A stretch of DNA of 64,000 nucleotides from assembly GCA_037975125.1 (NCBI GenBank), contig CM075857.1, positions 41,594,436 through 41,658,435 of the forward strand, in the 5' to 3' direction. A program made the position numbers and the translations under genes. The stretch's first letter is position 1. The number at the start of each line of letters is the position of its first letter. Of this stretch, positions 43,001 through 58,000 are shown piece by piece. The stretch is from Latrodectus hesperus (lineage: Eukaryota; Arthropoda; Arachnida; Araneae; Theridiidae). The notes beneath the pieces were generated by a model. That model did not search any database. It worked only from the letters and a program-made list of their open reading frames with translations, and had not been told where the DNA came from.

Positions 43001-46000
43001 AGTTGACACTCATTTTCATGTACCTCTAGTTTACAAATACTACTGACTTTACAAACTTATCTGGCTGGTCCCTAATATGGTAATATAAATATAATAACTT
43101 TGATTTCAACTAATGAACTAAATTTTGAAAAGTGTCTGAACTCCATTTGAAATTTTTTGAGAAACTAATTGATATATTTAAAAGAGAATTGTGATCACTT
43201 CAACTTAAAAGTTTTTTTTTTTTTTTTTTTTAAATATTGGATTTTTTAATGTTAGGTGTGGAATTTATTTCACCTTATGTAAATCACACTTTACAGTCAT
43301 TGTATCTGATTATAATGAAAGCTGCAAGGAATGATCATGATTTAGAATCACCTTATGAAATTGGTTTGATTGTTGCTCAATGGTCACTTTTTACACTCCA
43401 CAGTTAATTAAACTTGAACAAAGGACTTAAAGTGGAAACATCCAAGCCCAAGGTAAGATTTGAACACATAAACTGCTAAACCACAGCACTAAAAATTCAG
43501 TTGCCAGCTGAGCTTATGAAATTGATCATTTTATTAATGAAACTAAATACAGTCAAACATTCTCACAACGACTTAAGTATGAATAAGTCATTCATGAACT
43601 TTGATCAAGAAACACATTACTGCCCAAATTTTCATTTCAGTTTTTTCTATTATATGAAAAGACAATTAATTTGTAAATAATAAATATCAGATGACTACAT
43701 GATTGAGAATATAATGAAGGAGAAAATAACTTTTACTTATCAAACAAAAAAATACACGTTTCGGCCTTCTGCAAAACAAATGAAGAACCAACAAGATTGA
43801 AATGCTTTCAGGAAACAATAAAATGTCTTCCTATATTGAAAAAGTTTTTTTTTTAACAAAGTAGTTTTAAAACAGAAATTAGGTGATTACTTTGCCAGAT
43901 TTTTCCTAAATAAAATGAAAATAAGAGATATTTTTTTAATTTAAAAATTTTCTTTCATATGTATTTCTTAAAAAGTGCATGTTATTTAATTTTTATATAT
44001 AGCGTTATTTGTATAGAAAATAAATTTTAAAAAATACGAAAAATAAGTGTAAAACTTTAAAACTATTTTACAAATTTTCAATTGTAATAATTATACAACA
44101 GGTTCCTACAAGTTAGTAAAAATGAGAGTCTACTGTACTTCTCAAAACATCCTTATTTGAAAAAGTTATTACTTAATGACTATTTATTATTATAGTTTAA
44201 AAAAAAGTATTGAATAATTGATTGTCCATTAGAGAATTCAAAGTTTTGAGGATTCCAAGAGGGAATTTAATATTTCCTTTTATATGGCTATTCCTTATTT
44301 ACAAATGTTAAGATTTTGGTATTATTTCTGTCTGTTTATGAATAGCTGAAACTTAAATGAAATATGAATGATTTTTGTAAACAATTTTGACATTTCTACA
44401 GATTTTTCCCCATAATATATTATTAAAAATGTAATAAAGTTATTCCTTTATTTTTTAGACCTTAATTGTTAAGTTTCTTATCTCTGATTTTATCAATAAA
44501 AATTCCATTATTAATTAATTTAATAACATTGTTTTTAAACAAAGATGAAGGCTTTATATCAAATTTGGTAAAACATACCTAACAACATTCACCTTGAAAA
44601 ATTTTTTAAATACTCATTTAAAATTCTTTTAAAAAACAGTAATGTATTTCGATCTATAGATTGATTAATCATAAATTTTTTAATCGATATTTAACACATA
44701 CATATATATTTTACAAACACATAGAAATCAATGCACTATTTTGAAATGCTTTGATGTGAAAGTAAGATTAAATCACTTTCACTTTGCATATTATTATATG
44801 TAATATATAAGCTAAACTCAGTGGCACAATAACCCTCAAGGCGCCAAAGCCTATATTTGAAATGTGCAGTATATAGTTCCAAAGAATGCTTGGTACTCAC
44901 TTTTATCGACCTCTTGAAGGAATTAAGAGCTGAATGAACATTGATCAGTCCAAAGAATGAACCTTGGAAGCACAAAGTGCTGCTACTGCATCACCACACT
45001 TCATATAATATGTTTCAAACTATACCATAATTAAATCCTATTCGATCATAAACGGACAAAAAATTTACTTAAAGCACAATTCCATGATTTTTTTTTTTTT
45101 TTTACATAATGAATAATAGATGGAGATAGTTGGTTCGTTGGGTTTTGTGGTTCAAGGTCTAAGAATGGACATGCTGATTATATTATATATATTAGAAAAC
45201 TTGGTAAATTTTCCATTATACTAGAAAAATAGCAAGTTTCTTATGGAGAAGCGAAAATAATATAACACAGGTAGATATGACAACTCAAAATTTTATTTTA
45301 AATTTCATAAATTCTAACCAATTTTTTTAAAATCTGGTTCGAAAATTAATTGAAGAGTGACAAACAAAACCAAAGCTAGTTATAAAAGATAGATTAGTGA
45401 TAATTTTGTCAGTTGAAAAGAACATTAAGATAACAAAAACAACCAAATACAGCAATATTTAATTTTCTTTTATTGAAATAAAAAGGGCCATCACATAATA
45501 TCTAAGCAACCGAACATTAATGCTGCCAAACATAACTAAGCAGTTGCCGCTAGAAATAAACATTGGCATTTAAATTAGTTTTGTCAATAAGTGATAATTA
45601 TTTAGTTTATAATATGTATTGTATTATTTTTAGTAATTTCTTAAAACAAACTTTCCTAAACAATGCAAATGGAATATTTACAACAATAATTTATACAAAC
45701 ACATAGAAATCAATGCACAATTTTGAAATGATTTGATGTGAAAGCAAGGTTAAATTACTTTCACTATGTAAATATATTATTATATGTAATATATAAACTA
45801 AACTCAGTGGCACAATAACCCTCATGGGGACAAAGTCTATATTTGAAATGAGCAGTGTATAGTTCCAAAGTATGCTTAGTACTCAGTTTTATCAACCTCG
45901 TGAAGGAATTATGAGCTGAATGAACATTGATCAGTCCAAAGAATGAACCTTGGAAGCACAAAGTGCTGCTACTGCATCACCACACTTCATATAATGCTTC

Positions 46001-49000
46001 AAATTATACTATAATTAAATCCTATTCGATCATAAACAGACAAGAAATTTACGTAAAGCACAATTCCATGAATTTTTTCTAGACACACAAATTTATCATG
46101 CATTAAGTAACACAGAGGCCAATTTAATATCTCAGTGGTCTAATTAAATTGATAAAATTATTTGTAGAAATAAGTTTCTAATGCATTAATGTACAAAAAG
46201 ATTCACATAATTCTTTGACTTAGCTAAAGAGAACAGAGGGTCTGATAAAGTTCTATTGAATTTTTAGTTTAATTTGTAAATCTTATATTATTAACAGTTT
46301 CAAAGTAACTTCTCAGTACATGTATTTTTTCACAATATTGATTTTAAATAAAAAAACCTTAATAGACATGAATTCTTCAAAATATTTCATATAAACACTT
46401 TCACAATTATTTAAAATCGCTTATAATTTGAACTGAAGCATTTTTTTTCACAATTAAAAATATCAAATCTAAAAACCTAATATGGAAAGGAAAAAAATTT
46501 CAAGGAAATTTAATCAACTTCCATGAATGAAGAAATGAATGAAGTTAGTTTAAGAAATGAAAATTATATGAATTCTAAATTGTATATAACTTAATCCATA
46601 ATAACGTCATGCAATTTATAAAAATATTAAAAAAGCATTTTTAAACATTTTATATGGGCATTTTAAAACTATTTTATTCAATTTTATGTGTATATATACA
46701 ACTAAGAAACTATATCTTTAATATCTTATCAGAAGATATTTGATCCATTTTCAGAAATAGAAAGCTATCAGATTTCAGAAATAAAAATAGAAATGACTCT
46801 TTCAAGAAATTAAGAGTATTTATATGTTAGACTTAAATATTTGCAAATTTAATGTTAAGAAAAAGTCTTTCAGTTCCAATACATGTTTCAAGCAATTTAT
46901 AACTAACATAATGGATCATGTTTTTTCTCGAACACACACACACAGTATTTTTAGCACTTTACATAGATTAATCGGTATTGCATTCTTAATCTAAATTAGT
47001 TTTAATAATGTAATATGACTTACACAAGAGATACCTTTCTCTCTATATAAAATCAAACCAATTTCATTTAAAAATCAAACATACCATTTTGCAAAAGTAC
47101 AATTTCTTCTAATCTTTTCTGCAGTTCTAATGACTTCATTTCCAGTTGATTTTTAAGAGAGCAGACATCTAATTTCAGAATTCTATTTTCTTCGATTTGA
47201 TTTTCAAGATTTTCAGCTAAAGTATTTATATCAGGCAAGCCTGCATTTTCATCATCATCAAAGTCTAAAAGTAATAAATACAAAATTAAACATTACAAAA
47301 TAATGCATCAATATATTACAAAATAAAAAATTTTAAAATTTCATAATTTGTCATTAAATAGTTTTTACGCATTTCCTAATTCATAGTACTTATAGGAACT
47401 CATAAAAATAAAAAATATATAAAATAAAATGTGACTGCAGTATTGAAAATTTGGCTAAATTAGAACCAAAATTATTTATATTTATACTGTAGGCATTCCT
47501 TTAGAATTTTTATGCAGTGAAAATAATTCATGAAATAGAATTTAAACATGTATGATAGTTTAAAATTAATCTTGGAAAGAGATTATTACTTCTCGTTGCT
47601 GTATTCATGTTTCAAAGCGATAATAGTACTTGGAATAAATGCATTTGTTTAGAATATTTATCTTAAAATTACAAAATAATCAAAGTATGATAATTATTTT
47701 TAAGTTAGCAAAATATCTTGAGCAGCAATACATGCATTGATAGGAGATGCATTGTCAAAAACTAAATAAAGATACAAGAGATAAGAGTTGGCCTTATTAT
47801 TATTTAAATCAGGGATGCACAACCTATGGCCCGCGGGGGAAAATTGGCCCGCGTCGCCTTTAAAGTTGGCCCGCGAATGTTAATAAAATAAGACTAATTT
47901 AAAAAGAAATGAGACTCTTTCAAATAAACAAAAGAAAAAATCTTATCCGAAAACAATTCTACATCAGAATAAATATTTTACATCTGTTCATTAAGTTCAT
48001 TTTTTTATTACGCGGATTTTCAGTTTGTTCTCTTCATGGCTACCCGAGAGTATTAATGTTCGTATAGGAGTTCAAAATGCAGCTGCATGTGCAACTTACT
48101 TACATTTGTGAGCAAACTTTTTCTTTAATGAATTTAAACAAATCAAAAATAAGAAATAAAATAGCAGATGAGAACCTTTCTTCTGTTTTACGTATTGCCA
48201 CAACGAATCTTAAGCCCAACATAATATCAATAACTTCAAATATTCAGTCACAGCCATCACATTAAATTTCACTAATTTTTTTCAAAATTTAAATTGTGTT
48301 TTTTGTATAAATACCAAAAAGTTTTCTCCTGTTATACAATTTCAAGTTTTTTTTCTAGAAATAAAGTATTTTAAGCATATCTATAATGTTTGTGTTTTAT
48401 TCCTTCATTGTATAATGTTTGCATGAGTAAAATAAGTAAATTAATAATTGTAATTCACATGCGTATTGCCACAAAAAAGTGTTTTTACGTTTATAACATG
48501 TTTTAACATTTACGTGCTGCTTTGGCCCTCGACTTGATCTTTTTTCATATTTTGGCCCCTCATTCTGAAAAGGTTGTGCACCCCTGATTTAAATGGTCTT
48601 TGAAAATCAATTTTAAGCTGTTACCTTGTTTCAGTTCAACATCAGGAAAGTCAATGGTTTGCATCAGTGATGCTGGAATTCCAACAATCTATAAAAATAG
48701 TAATTTTTAGAGAAGGGTTAATTTCTTGAAAATATTTAAATTGCAATATTTTTAACCCAATCATTTTTTTAATGAAATTTTCGAAACAATATTTATAGTA
48801 CATAAATATGGTTTTATTTTTTGTACCTTTATCAATTTATTGTTTCTTAATATTTGAATAAAAAACTTTGATGCAATAAATTAAAATTTTAAAAATCTGT
48901 TTAATAGTTAATATTTTTAAACTGATATTTAAATGGAAAATAATTTTCAAAACTGGATTTATAAAAATTAAGTATCACTCTTTTCATCCACTCCTTTTAA

Positions 49001-52000
49001 AAAAATTTTGATGACTATTAATATTTCTATGGATCACAAATTATACAATATTAATAAAATTTAGGATTTTTTATTTACAAAAATCTAAAATTTTAAGATA
49101 TAAACAACTTACAACAAAATTACATGTTTCGCTAAGAATAATATTGAATATAAACTGTAAAATGTTCATTTTATTAAATTTTGTGTAAGTACATTAAAAT
49201 TATGAATAATTATACTAAACTAAAAACTAATGAATAATTTAAAACTTTTTTATTTTATTTGGTTTTAATGAACATGGAGTTACTCTTTCATATACAGACT
49301 ATTCCAACCGGTAAAAAGAATTAAAAATCAATTTTAAAACAAATTGTATACAAATATCCATACCTGAAGTAAAAGTTTTACTAACATGCCTTTAAACTGA
49401 AAGCCAATATTATGACTAACAGTAAGCAATCTAGCTATATTTTTAAGGATATTTTAAATTTTACTTGTGAAAATTTTCAACAGAAGATTCAAAAAAATAT
49501 TTAAAGTAAAATTAATGCAAAAGCTACTATTCTTCAGTTTAAATTTGTTAAGTAACAAGAAATCATTAGCAATTCTTAAACTATGCATATTATCTAATAT
49601 TTTGAAATCTGTACAATAAATTCCTTTACAAATAATTCTTGTTAAAAATGGTAAGAGTATAAACTAAAAAATTTTTACCTTTGAATCAGAAGTTATACTT
49701 TTATCAACTGACTTATCAAAGCTTTCATCAGAAGAGACTTCATATTCAGCCAACTGTTCTTTAAGACCTTTAATTTTAGCATCCTTTAGTCCTAACATAT
49801 CATAAAGTTTTTGATCGTAAATTTGTTTTATAGTTGTTATTCTTTCTTCATATGTTTTTCTGTTAATGAAATAAAATATTTTTAATCAGATTTTAAAGGC
49901 ATTATCATTGAAATATCAAAACAATCGTGATATTATAAACATAATATTTAAAGAATGTTACATTCAAATGTGATAAAGAGCAAACACAATGTCTACATCA
50001 ATGTTCAACAGTATTCAGCTAAGGCAGTTTTTGGAAATCTTATTTTCCACATCCAAACAAGGTCAAAATTTGTGTGAAAGTCAAAATTAACCATCTGGTT
50101 GGCAGAATAGAAAATGGTTAACTTAAAGTACAGTTTTGAAACATATAAAATGGTAAAGGCTAAAACTAGGATACAAAATCAAAATATGCATTTCACTGAG
50201 ATTGCCATCTTTTGCACAGCAGGAATTTCTTCATTAACATTATTTTAACTATGCATACATATAAAGCTCTAAAATAAAGTTTTTAAATTGAACTAGGGAA
50301 AAAAATTGTTTTTTTATATATGGCATTTTTAACAATTTCATTTACATATAAGTACCGCTTCTAAAGGGACAAACCCCATTTTTATTGCAGAAATTACTTT
50401 TTCAGTTGATGAAAACAATTTTACTTAATTTGATGGAAAGAAGCAAAAATTATATTTGCATAAGACCTGAAATCTTCAAGAAAGGAACTTTGCAAAGTAG
50501 TATCTATAGACTCTCAGTCTTATATTTTATAAATTACAATAAAAATTTGAAGAAACATATTTTCAATATATTTCTGTTCATCTGCTCCGAAATGTCTATT
50601 CCTAAAATACTATACTAAGATCGTTTATAAGTTTATGGAATTCATAGACATGACTCAAATTATATAAAAAAAATAAGCCAATATTTTAACGAAATAATAA
50701 AAGGCTACTTTCCCCTAAATCAAAGTATACCCAAGACATGTTTGCATATGCAATTTTATTTATTAGTTCAAAAGTTTAAATTATATGCAGCAAATTTCAA
50801 AATACTTTTAAATCCCTAAAAATTTTATAATAATTTTTCATCCCATTTTTCTATCTAAGAAAATAATTTTGTGTGCATTTAGAAAGTATAAAATATATAA
50901 AATAAAAAATTAGAAACAAAGTAAAAACAATCAAAATCAGTAACTTGAAACGTTTTGATGTAAAAGTACGTTTTGATGTAAACGTTTTGATGATACATTG
51001 ATATGATTAAAACTAACTTTTGTCTCTCTAACAGATCATCACTGTATTCAGAATATTCTTTAAATAGATCTTGTCTGATTGTTATTTCAAGTTCAGCCTT
51101 TTGCTTCTTTTCTTCCTCTAATTTATTTCTCAAAGAATCTGCTAAATCCAATAGTTTCTAAGAAAAATTTTACAGTTAGAAAGAACATAAATATGTTTAG
51201 TATATTACACACATAGTATAAAGTAAAAGGGATTAAATTAGAAATTTATTATTACCTCTATTAATTCATCTTTAGCTTTAAGATCTTCCATAAAAGAATT
51301 TTCAAAATCAGAACTTTGATCAAGAGAAAAGCTAGATGATTGAGCTCGAGATTGCGCCCATTGATTGGTGATACTTTGAAGAGAATTAGATGCCATTTTA
51401 ATATAGCTATCATTTAATATAAGCTGAAAAGAAAATTTCAAACAAATAAATAACAATGGACAAAGAACAAAAACAAACAATGATAAATTTACTAACATGC
51501 TTTAAGTTGTCATAAATTATAATTAAACTTTAACATAAGAAAATAGATTTTATGAAATTTAAAAACTATAAATCTTAATGTGGTCTTAAAATACCTCTTT
51601 AGCAACAGCAGAAAATCGAAGGACATTGAGAGTCTCATCAAATGTATATTCACACGGACTGGCATTTGCTATCATAACTGCTTTACCTTTGCCAAGAAAA
51701 TGGCCCAGAACTAATAATGATGTATTGATGTAACCAGCTTCTTTTAATCTCATCCCAGATGCTTTTGATTTTACAGCACGCTCTGATCCAGCCAAGTCAA
51801 CAAATGACAACCTAAAATATTTTTAAAACATCATTAAAATTTTAAAAAATAAGAACTTTAAAAATTAAGAAAAATTTTGTTTTCTAAAAAATCGAAAAAT
51901 CAAAACATTTCAATAAACTAATAAAAACAATAATAACTATTAAACTGATTTTCATTTAAGTTACAGAATTAACTTCTGCATTACAAATTTAACATTTAAG

Positions 52001-55000
52001 AAAATTAAGTACTTAAAACTCATAACTGATTACTTCATAAGAAACAAACTTGAATAAAAAACAGAAATTCAATTAAATTAGTGGATATTTTAAAAAATTA
52101 TGATAACACACAGTATATTTTTTGCTCAATGTATTAGCACTTAATTCTAAATACCTAGTGCAGACCTTTTCAGCTTAACACAGATATAGGGTAGTCTTTA
52201 TATTAGCAGCATATGCCATTTTTCTAATTTTAACATTACTCTTATTTTCCTAACAGCATATATTATTTTATTTGTTGTACTGTTTAAAAAATTTTCAACC
52301 ACATATTGCTGATCAAAATCTTTCACAAAGTTAAATTTTTCCAAACAGAGTTGTTTTACATCCAAGAAAAGCTGTTGCAGTATCCCCATAAGTTTTCTTT
52401 TCCGATTGTAATACATCATTTCTTTCACAAATAGAATGAAAACAATATACAAATATCAGACAAACATGTAATGCATCATTTCTTTCAAAAATAGAATGAA
52501 AACAATATACAAATATCAGACAAACATGTAAACTTTGTATTATTTATTAACAATGATAAGGTTCTCTTTTATCACAGTCAAAGTGTTTGTCAAGAAACCA
52601 CTCCCATTGCGAATTTATATGAAAGAGATAAACATAATAACTTTGGTAAAATGAGGTTTTTAATATAACACCCAGCAAGTCTTATAGTAACAATAACATT
52701 CTAATATTTACAGATATTTTAATTTTCGTATACATTTACACATTCGTACATGTGTAATAATTCACTTTATCAATGTCTAAAAAACTGTTATTCGCATGAG
52801 AAATATTACTCAATTTAGTCTACTGGATCTAACAGTTTAAAGCATTTTTATTTTCAGCTCCATATGCATGCCAAACTGGACAAAAACTTATTCAATATGT
52901 ATACTTATTCAATTTTGTTTTTCATATGAAGTACTTTGAGAAGTAAACAATCTACAATCTGGACATACACTAAACAACTAGGCTACTATAGTCTACCATT
53001 GATTTTCATTATCAAAAGTTACTGAGTTTGAATCATGATTAAACCAAAGATCACTAAAGACAGATTGAGATCCTTAAATAGTCTTTCCACAAATGAAATG
53101 AATCCTCCAAGTGAAAGGATATTTCTGGGAGTGGCATGTTAAGCATTGGGGATATTCCAAATTATGAAGACTTACATGCATCAGCTTCCATTCATTTGGT
53201 TTAGCCCAACTTTGGGTTAGGGACAGGGACATATTGCAGGAATAGCTGTCAGAAGCAATACTTAACATGAAGAGGCTTAAATATACAGGTCAGTGGAAGG
53301 ACTACTCTAAATTTTTATCCTGGGGAAACCTCAATGCTGACCTAACTAGTCATCCTATTATAAGTATGCCTACTCATTACACGATTGTTAAGTATGCTTT
53401 TTATAAGCCTTATACAATCAAATTTCCCTTGAGAGAAGACTGGAATAATGTTGCTATCAGTGACAGCTGTATTTACTGGTATACTGATGGCTCAAAAATG
53501 AATTCCAATACTGGGCTGGTATTTGTTGTCCAGCTGATGGCACAAAGTTATCATTCCCTTTGGGTAAATATACAACTGTATCTGAAGCAGAGGTCTTTGC
53601 CATTCTTATGTGCAGTAGAATATGCTTGGACAGAAAGTATTCTCGTAAAAGAATAATCATCTGTTCTGACAGTCAAGCTGCATTACTAGCTTTACAGAAG
53701 TCTACTGTAACTTTTGTTCTTGTCTGGGTATGTTTTCTCAATCTGTGTAAATTAGCTAATAATAACACCATCACTTTAATGTGAGTGCCTGGGCACTCTG
53801 TTGTTCCTGGCAATGAATTAGCTGATGAGCTAGCAAAGGACTGGATCAACAAATGACTTTTTGGTCCTGAACGAGTGCTAGGTATTTCAAAAGAATTGAT
53901 CAGAAAAAATGTCTTTGATCTCTTCAGAAAACAACAGTTTATGAACTGGTACAATGCCAATGATCAAAGACAAGCAAGGCTATTAAATAGCACGTGCCCT
54001 AGCAAAAGGCAAAAAGAATTATTAAAGCTCAATAGAGACAGTCTAAGGAAAACAGTGGGACTAGTTACAGGACACTGCCACCTTAAAAGACATCTCATGA
54101 TAATGGGAGTTTCAGATGATCCCACTTGTAGAGGTTGTCATTATATGGAAGAAACTTCAATACACATCTTATGTGAATGTGAAACCTTTTCTGCACATAG
54201 ATTTGAACACCTGGGTCAGCACTTGATTGAACCTAGGATGTTGCAGGAAATTCCTGTAAAATGTCTGCTGAACTTTGCTTCAGCCACTGGTCTCTTCAAA
54301 TAGGGCTTCTTCTTCTTAGAGTTGGGTTTGTATTATATTGGGCACCTATGCTTTTATCAGCATTTTGTACTATTAACTCCAAACCCAATGTTTTCTAGTT
54401 CCAGTTGCTTGGGTCACCCACTTTATTAATAAAGTCTGATAACCCTTTAATGGATTCTAGGTGTAACTCTCTAGTATGGATGATGCCTAAAGAAGTTAAT
54501 CTAAGGAGGGCAAGATCCTCGCATTTGTTAATGATATGATTTGCGGTTTCCTCTTGTGTATGACATTTCCTGCAGTTAGGGTCTTGCTGAAACAGTCCCA
54601 TTTTATGTAGGTGTTTTCTGAAATAGTAGTGCCCAGTTATAGGGCCTATGATTAAAAGTATTTTCTACCTAGAGCATCGTAGAATTTCAGAGGCAATCCA
54701 CGCTGATGATCCACAGATCATACTTTTAGCGTGGGTTGGACCAGGAGTGTTGAGCCAAGCTTCATACTCAAATAGGGCTTTCTGTGGGGTATAGTACAAT
54801 AGGCCTATGGTCGCAGTGCTAGCTTCTTTTGGAACCACCCTAATTTAAATCTAAATCTACAGAAGTACTGGTTCATGCGATTGATGACAAGATCCAGGAA
54901 AACCGCAAGTTTACACTTAGTGCTCTCACTATGGAATTTCACCAAATCTCACAATCCCAATTCATGAAATTGTTAGAGAAAACTGAAATTTCGTAAACTT

Positions 55001-58000
55001 TGCTCACATTGGGTATCATAGATTCTTACTGAGCAACACAAAACAAAACGGATGGGTAGTGCACTGCAGTTTTTGCCCCGTTATGATGAAGAATTTCTGA
55101 CACAGATAGTCACAGGAGATGAAACTTGGGTTTCTTACGACACCCCTGAAAATAAGCGGCAATCAATGGAATGGAGGCGCACTTCATCATGAGCAAAGGT
55201 TACGCCGAAACAAATCTTATAAACCAGACTCATAAACCATAGTCTCATAAACCAGACCTCATAAAAGTGCACAGTTTTCTGGGACTGGAAAGGCATCTTA
55301 CTCATTGATTTTTTACCGCATGGTCAAACAATTATGCAGATGTTTTTTGCAAGAAACTTAGGAAATTGGGCCGCGTAATACGGAATAAGCACCGAGGATT
55401 GCTGTCAAAAGGTGTTTTTCTTCACGAAAACACACGACCACACACTGCAAATGTGACGAAAAACCTCCTACAGGGATTTGGCTGGGATGTGTTTGACCAT
55501 CATCCGTACAGCTCTGACCTCGCTCCTAGCGACTTTCATATCTGTTCTTACATCTCAATTCTTTCTTTGGCGGTCAACACTTCAACAATGACGAAGAGCT
55601 GATTGAAAATGTTTCTAACTGGCTGAAGAAACAGGTGACAAACTTCTATGAAGAAGGTATACAAAATTTTTCCACACAATGACAAATGCCTGCAAAATTT
55701 CGGCAGTTATGTGGAAAAGTAGTTTAGAGTTGTAGAATTTTGTGCAATAAATAATTTTTCTGTATCTGTACAAAATTTATTATTTTTTTATTGGAAAGGG
55801 AACTTACCTTCTGGATATACTTCGTATAATACCCAGCAAGTCTTATACTAACAATAACATTTTAATATTTACAGATATTTTAATTTTCATATACATTTAC
55901 ACATGTGAAAAGATTCTATTCTTTATTCATTTTATCAATGTCTAAAAAACTTTTATTCGCTTGAGGAATATTACTCAATTCAGTCTACTAGATCTATAAC
56001 AGTTTATAACATTTTTATTTTCAGCTCCATATGCATGTTAAACTGGACAAAAACTAATTCAAAATGTAAATTTTGTTTTTCACATGAAGTACTTTGAGAA
56101 GTAAACACAGTCTACAATCTGCACATACACTAAACAACTAGGCCACTATAGTCTATCATTGATTTTCATTATCAAAAGTCACTGAGTTTGAATCATGATT
56201 GAACCGAAGATCACTAAAGACAGATTGAGATCCTTAAATAGTCTTTCCACAAATGAAATGAATCCTCCAAGTGAAAGGATATTTCTGGGGGTGGCATGTT
56301 AATTATTGGGGATATTCTAAATTATGAAGACTTACATGAATCAGCTTCCATTCATTTGGTTCAGCCCAACTTTGGGTTAGGGACAGGGACATATTGCAGG
56401 AATAGCTGTCATAGAATCCAATTAGCATGAATTTATTTGGAGAAATTTCTTTATTTCTGCTTGCCAGCAACTTGAATTTACGTCTCATAATAACAGATTT
56501 ATAATATTTAGTTGTAAAATAATCTTAATATCATGTTCATTCTTTTAACATTATTAATTATTAGAAAATACAAAGAATGCTTTCAAATTTCCAAGTAAAT
56601 TTTTTTCATGTATTCATTTAAACTAAATTTTTCTACCCTTTAATTGTTTAAAAATCCTAATTAATATTTTTATTATTTGTTAGCATTAAGTCATTCATTT
56701 AGAAGTTTATAGCTTTGTTTGAAAAGAATTACATATGATTATGTAAATTTGTTTACAATCAACAATTTTTGGGAGTTCATTCAATTTTATTATAATATTT
56801 AATCTAAAAATCTGAATATTTTTTTAATATAATTTCATTTATAACCTTTTAAGTTAACAGAATTTATTTTTTTAGTCCTTACATTCTGAAATACATATTA
56901 ACTATTATATAAGCTTGACACCATTTTCTTGGCCCCTAATGAAATCCTGCAAGGAGGATTACATGATGTGTGCCCATTTCAACAATCAGTATTATAATAA
57001 AGCATTAATCTTTACATTAAATCTCAATCAGGTGGAAAAAACTTTCCATTGCATATTTATGAAATTTTAGAAAAAAAAATTAAAAGCATAAATTTCATAG
57101 GAAAATTAACAATTTTATTAATAGGAACTTTACTAACTGAAACAGTACATTACAAAAACTATGCATTTGTAAAAAAAGATAATTGATTCAATCCGTAAAT
57201 TTAGTTAAAAATAAAAAGAATCATAATGTGTGGCAAAATGATGAAATTTAAGCAGAGCAGTAATTAAAATATACCACAGACCTGCTTCTGATTCAAAAAA
57301 CTAAAAAGGTAAAAAAATTATTTCCCTTTATTACATCATAATGCATTTGAGAAAAGAATATGTAATCTAAAAATAATGAAATTTATAACAGAAAATTGAA
57401 AATTAAAAAAAAAATTAAACTTGAAAATATTTAAGTAAATTCCTTATTTTTCTAGTAATTATAAAAGATTAAAAAATTCAGGAATAATAGGACTACTTTA
57501 AACACTTTTATTTGAAATAAGGATTAAAATTGATTAAAATTTTAATTATAAATTCGTTTTACTAACATTACTTTATTCACTTTTTCATAATAAATTACAC
57601 AAGTAATACTTTTAGCCCAAATATTCTAAAAATTATCTTTACATTTTGCACAAACTTAAAATTTTTCTTTCTGACACAGTTGTCATAAACTAACAATAAA
57701 AATTCCCTTGTTTTAAAATATTTATACAATTTCATATAAACAAATTAATCATTTCATAATACTAAAATATGTAAACAATGAATAGATTTATTTAAAAAAT
57801 CATACCGATTAACTCTTGAAAAAGTCATGTCTTCATCCAATCTCACCACTTTAACCATGTATATGCAATGGCTACAAAAATATATCGGAATTAACCAAGT
57901 TTTGAGTGTTATTAAACACATGATTAAAAATTCAACTATAAAGAATTTTTTCTGAAATAGGATCCAAAATTTAAATCAAAAACAATAAGATAAAATTTTA

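Noticed and set aside
52198..52452. 84-codon minus-strand open frame
   Set aside because: Overlaps the 60-bp tandem duplication and matches no family I know.
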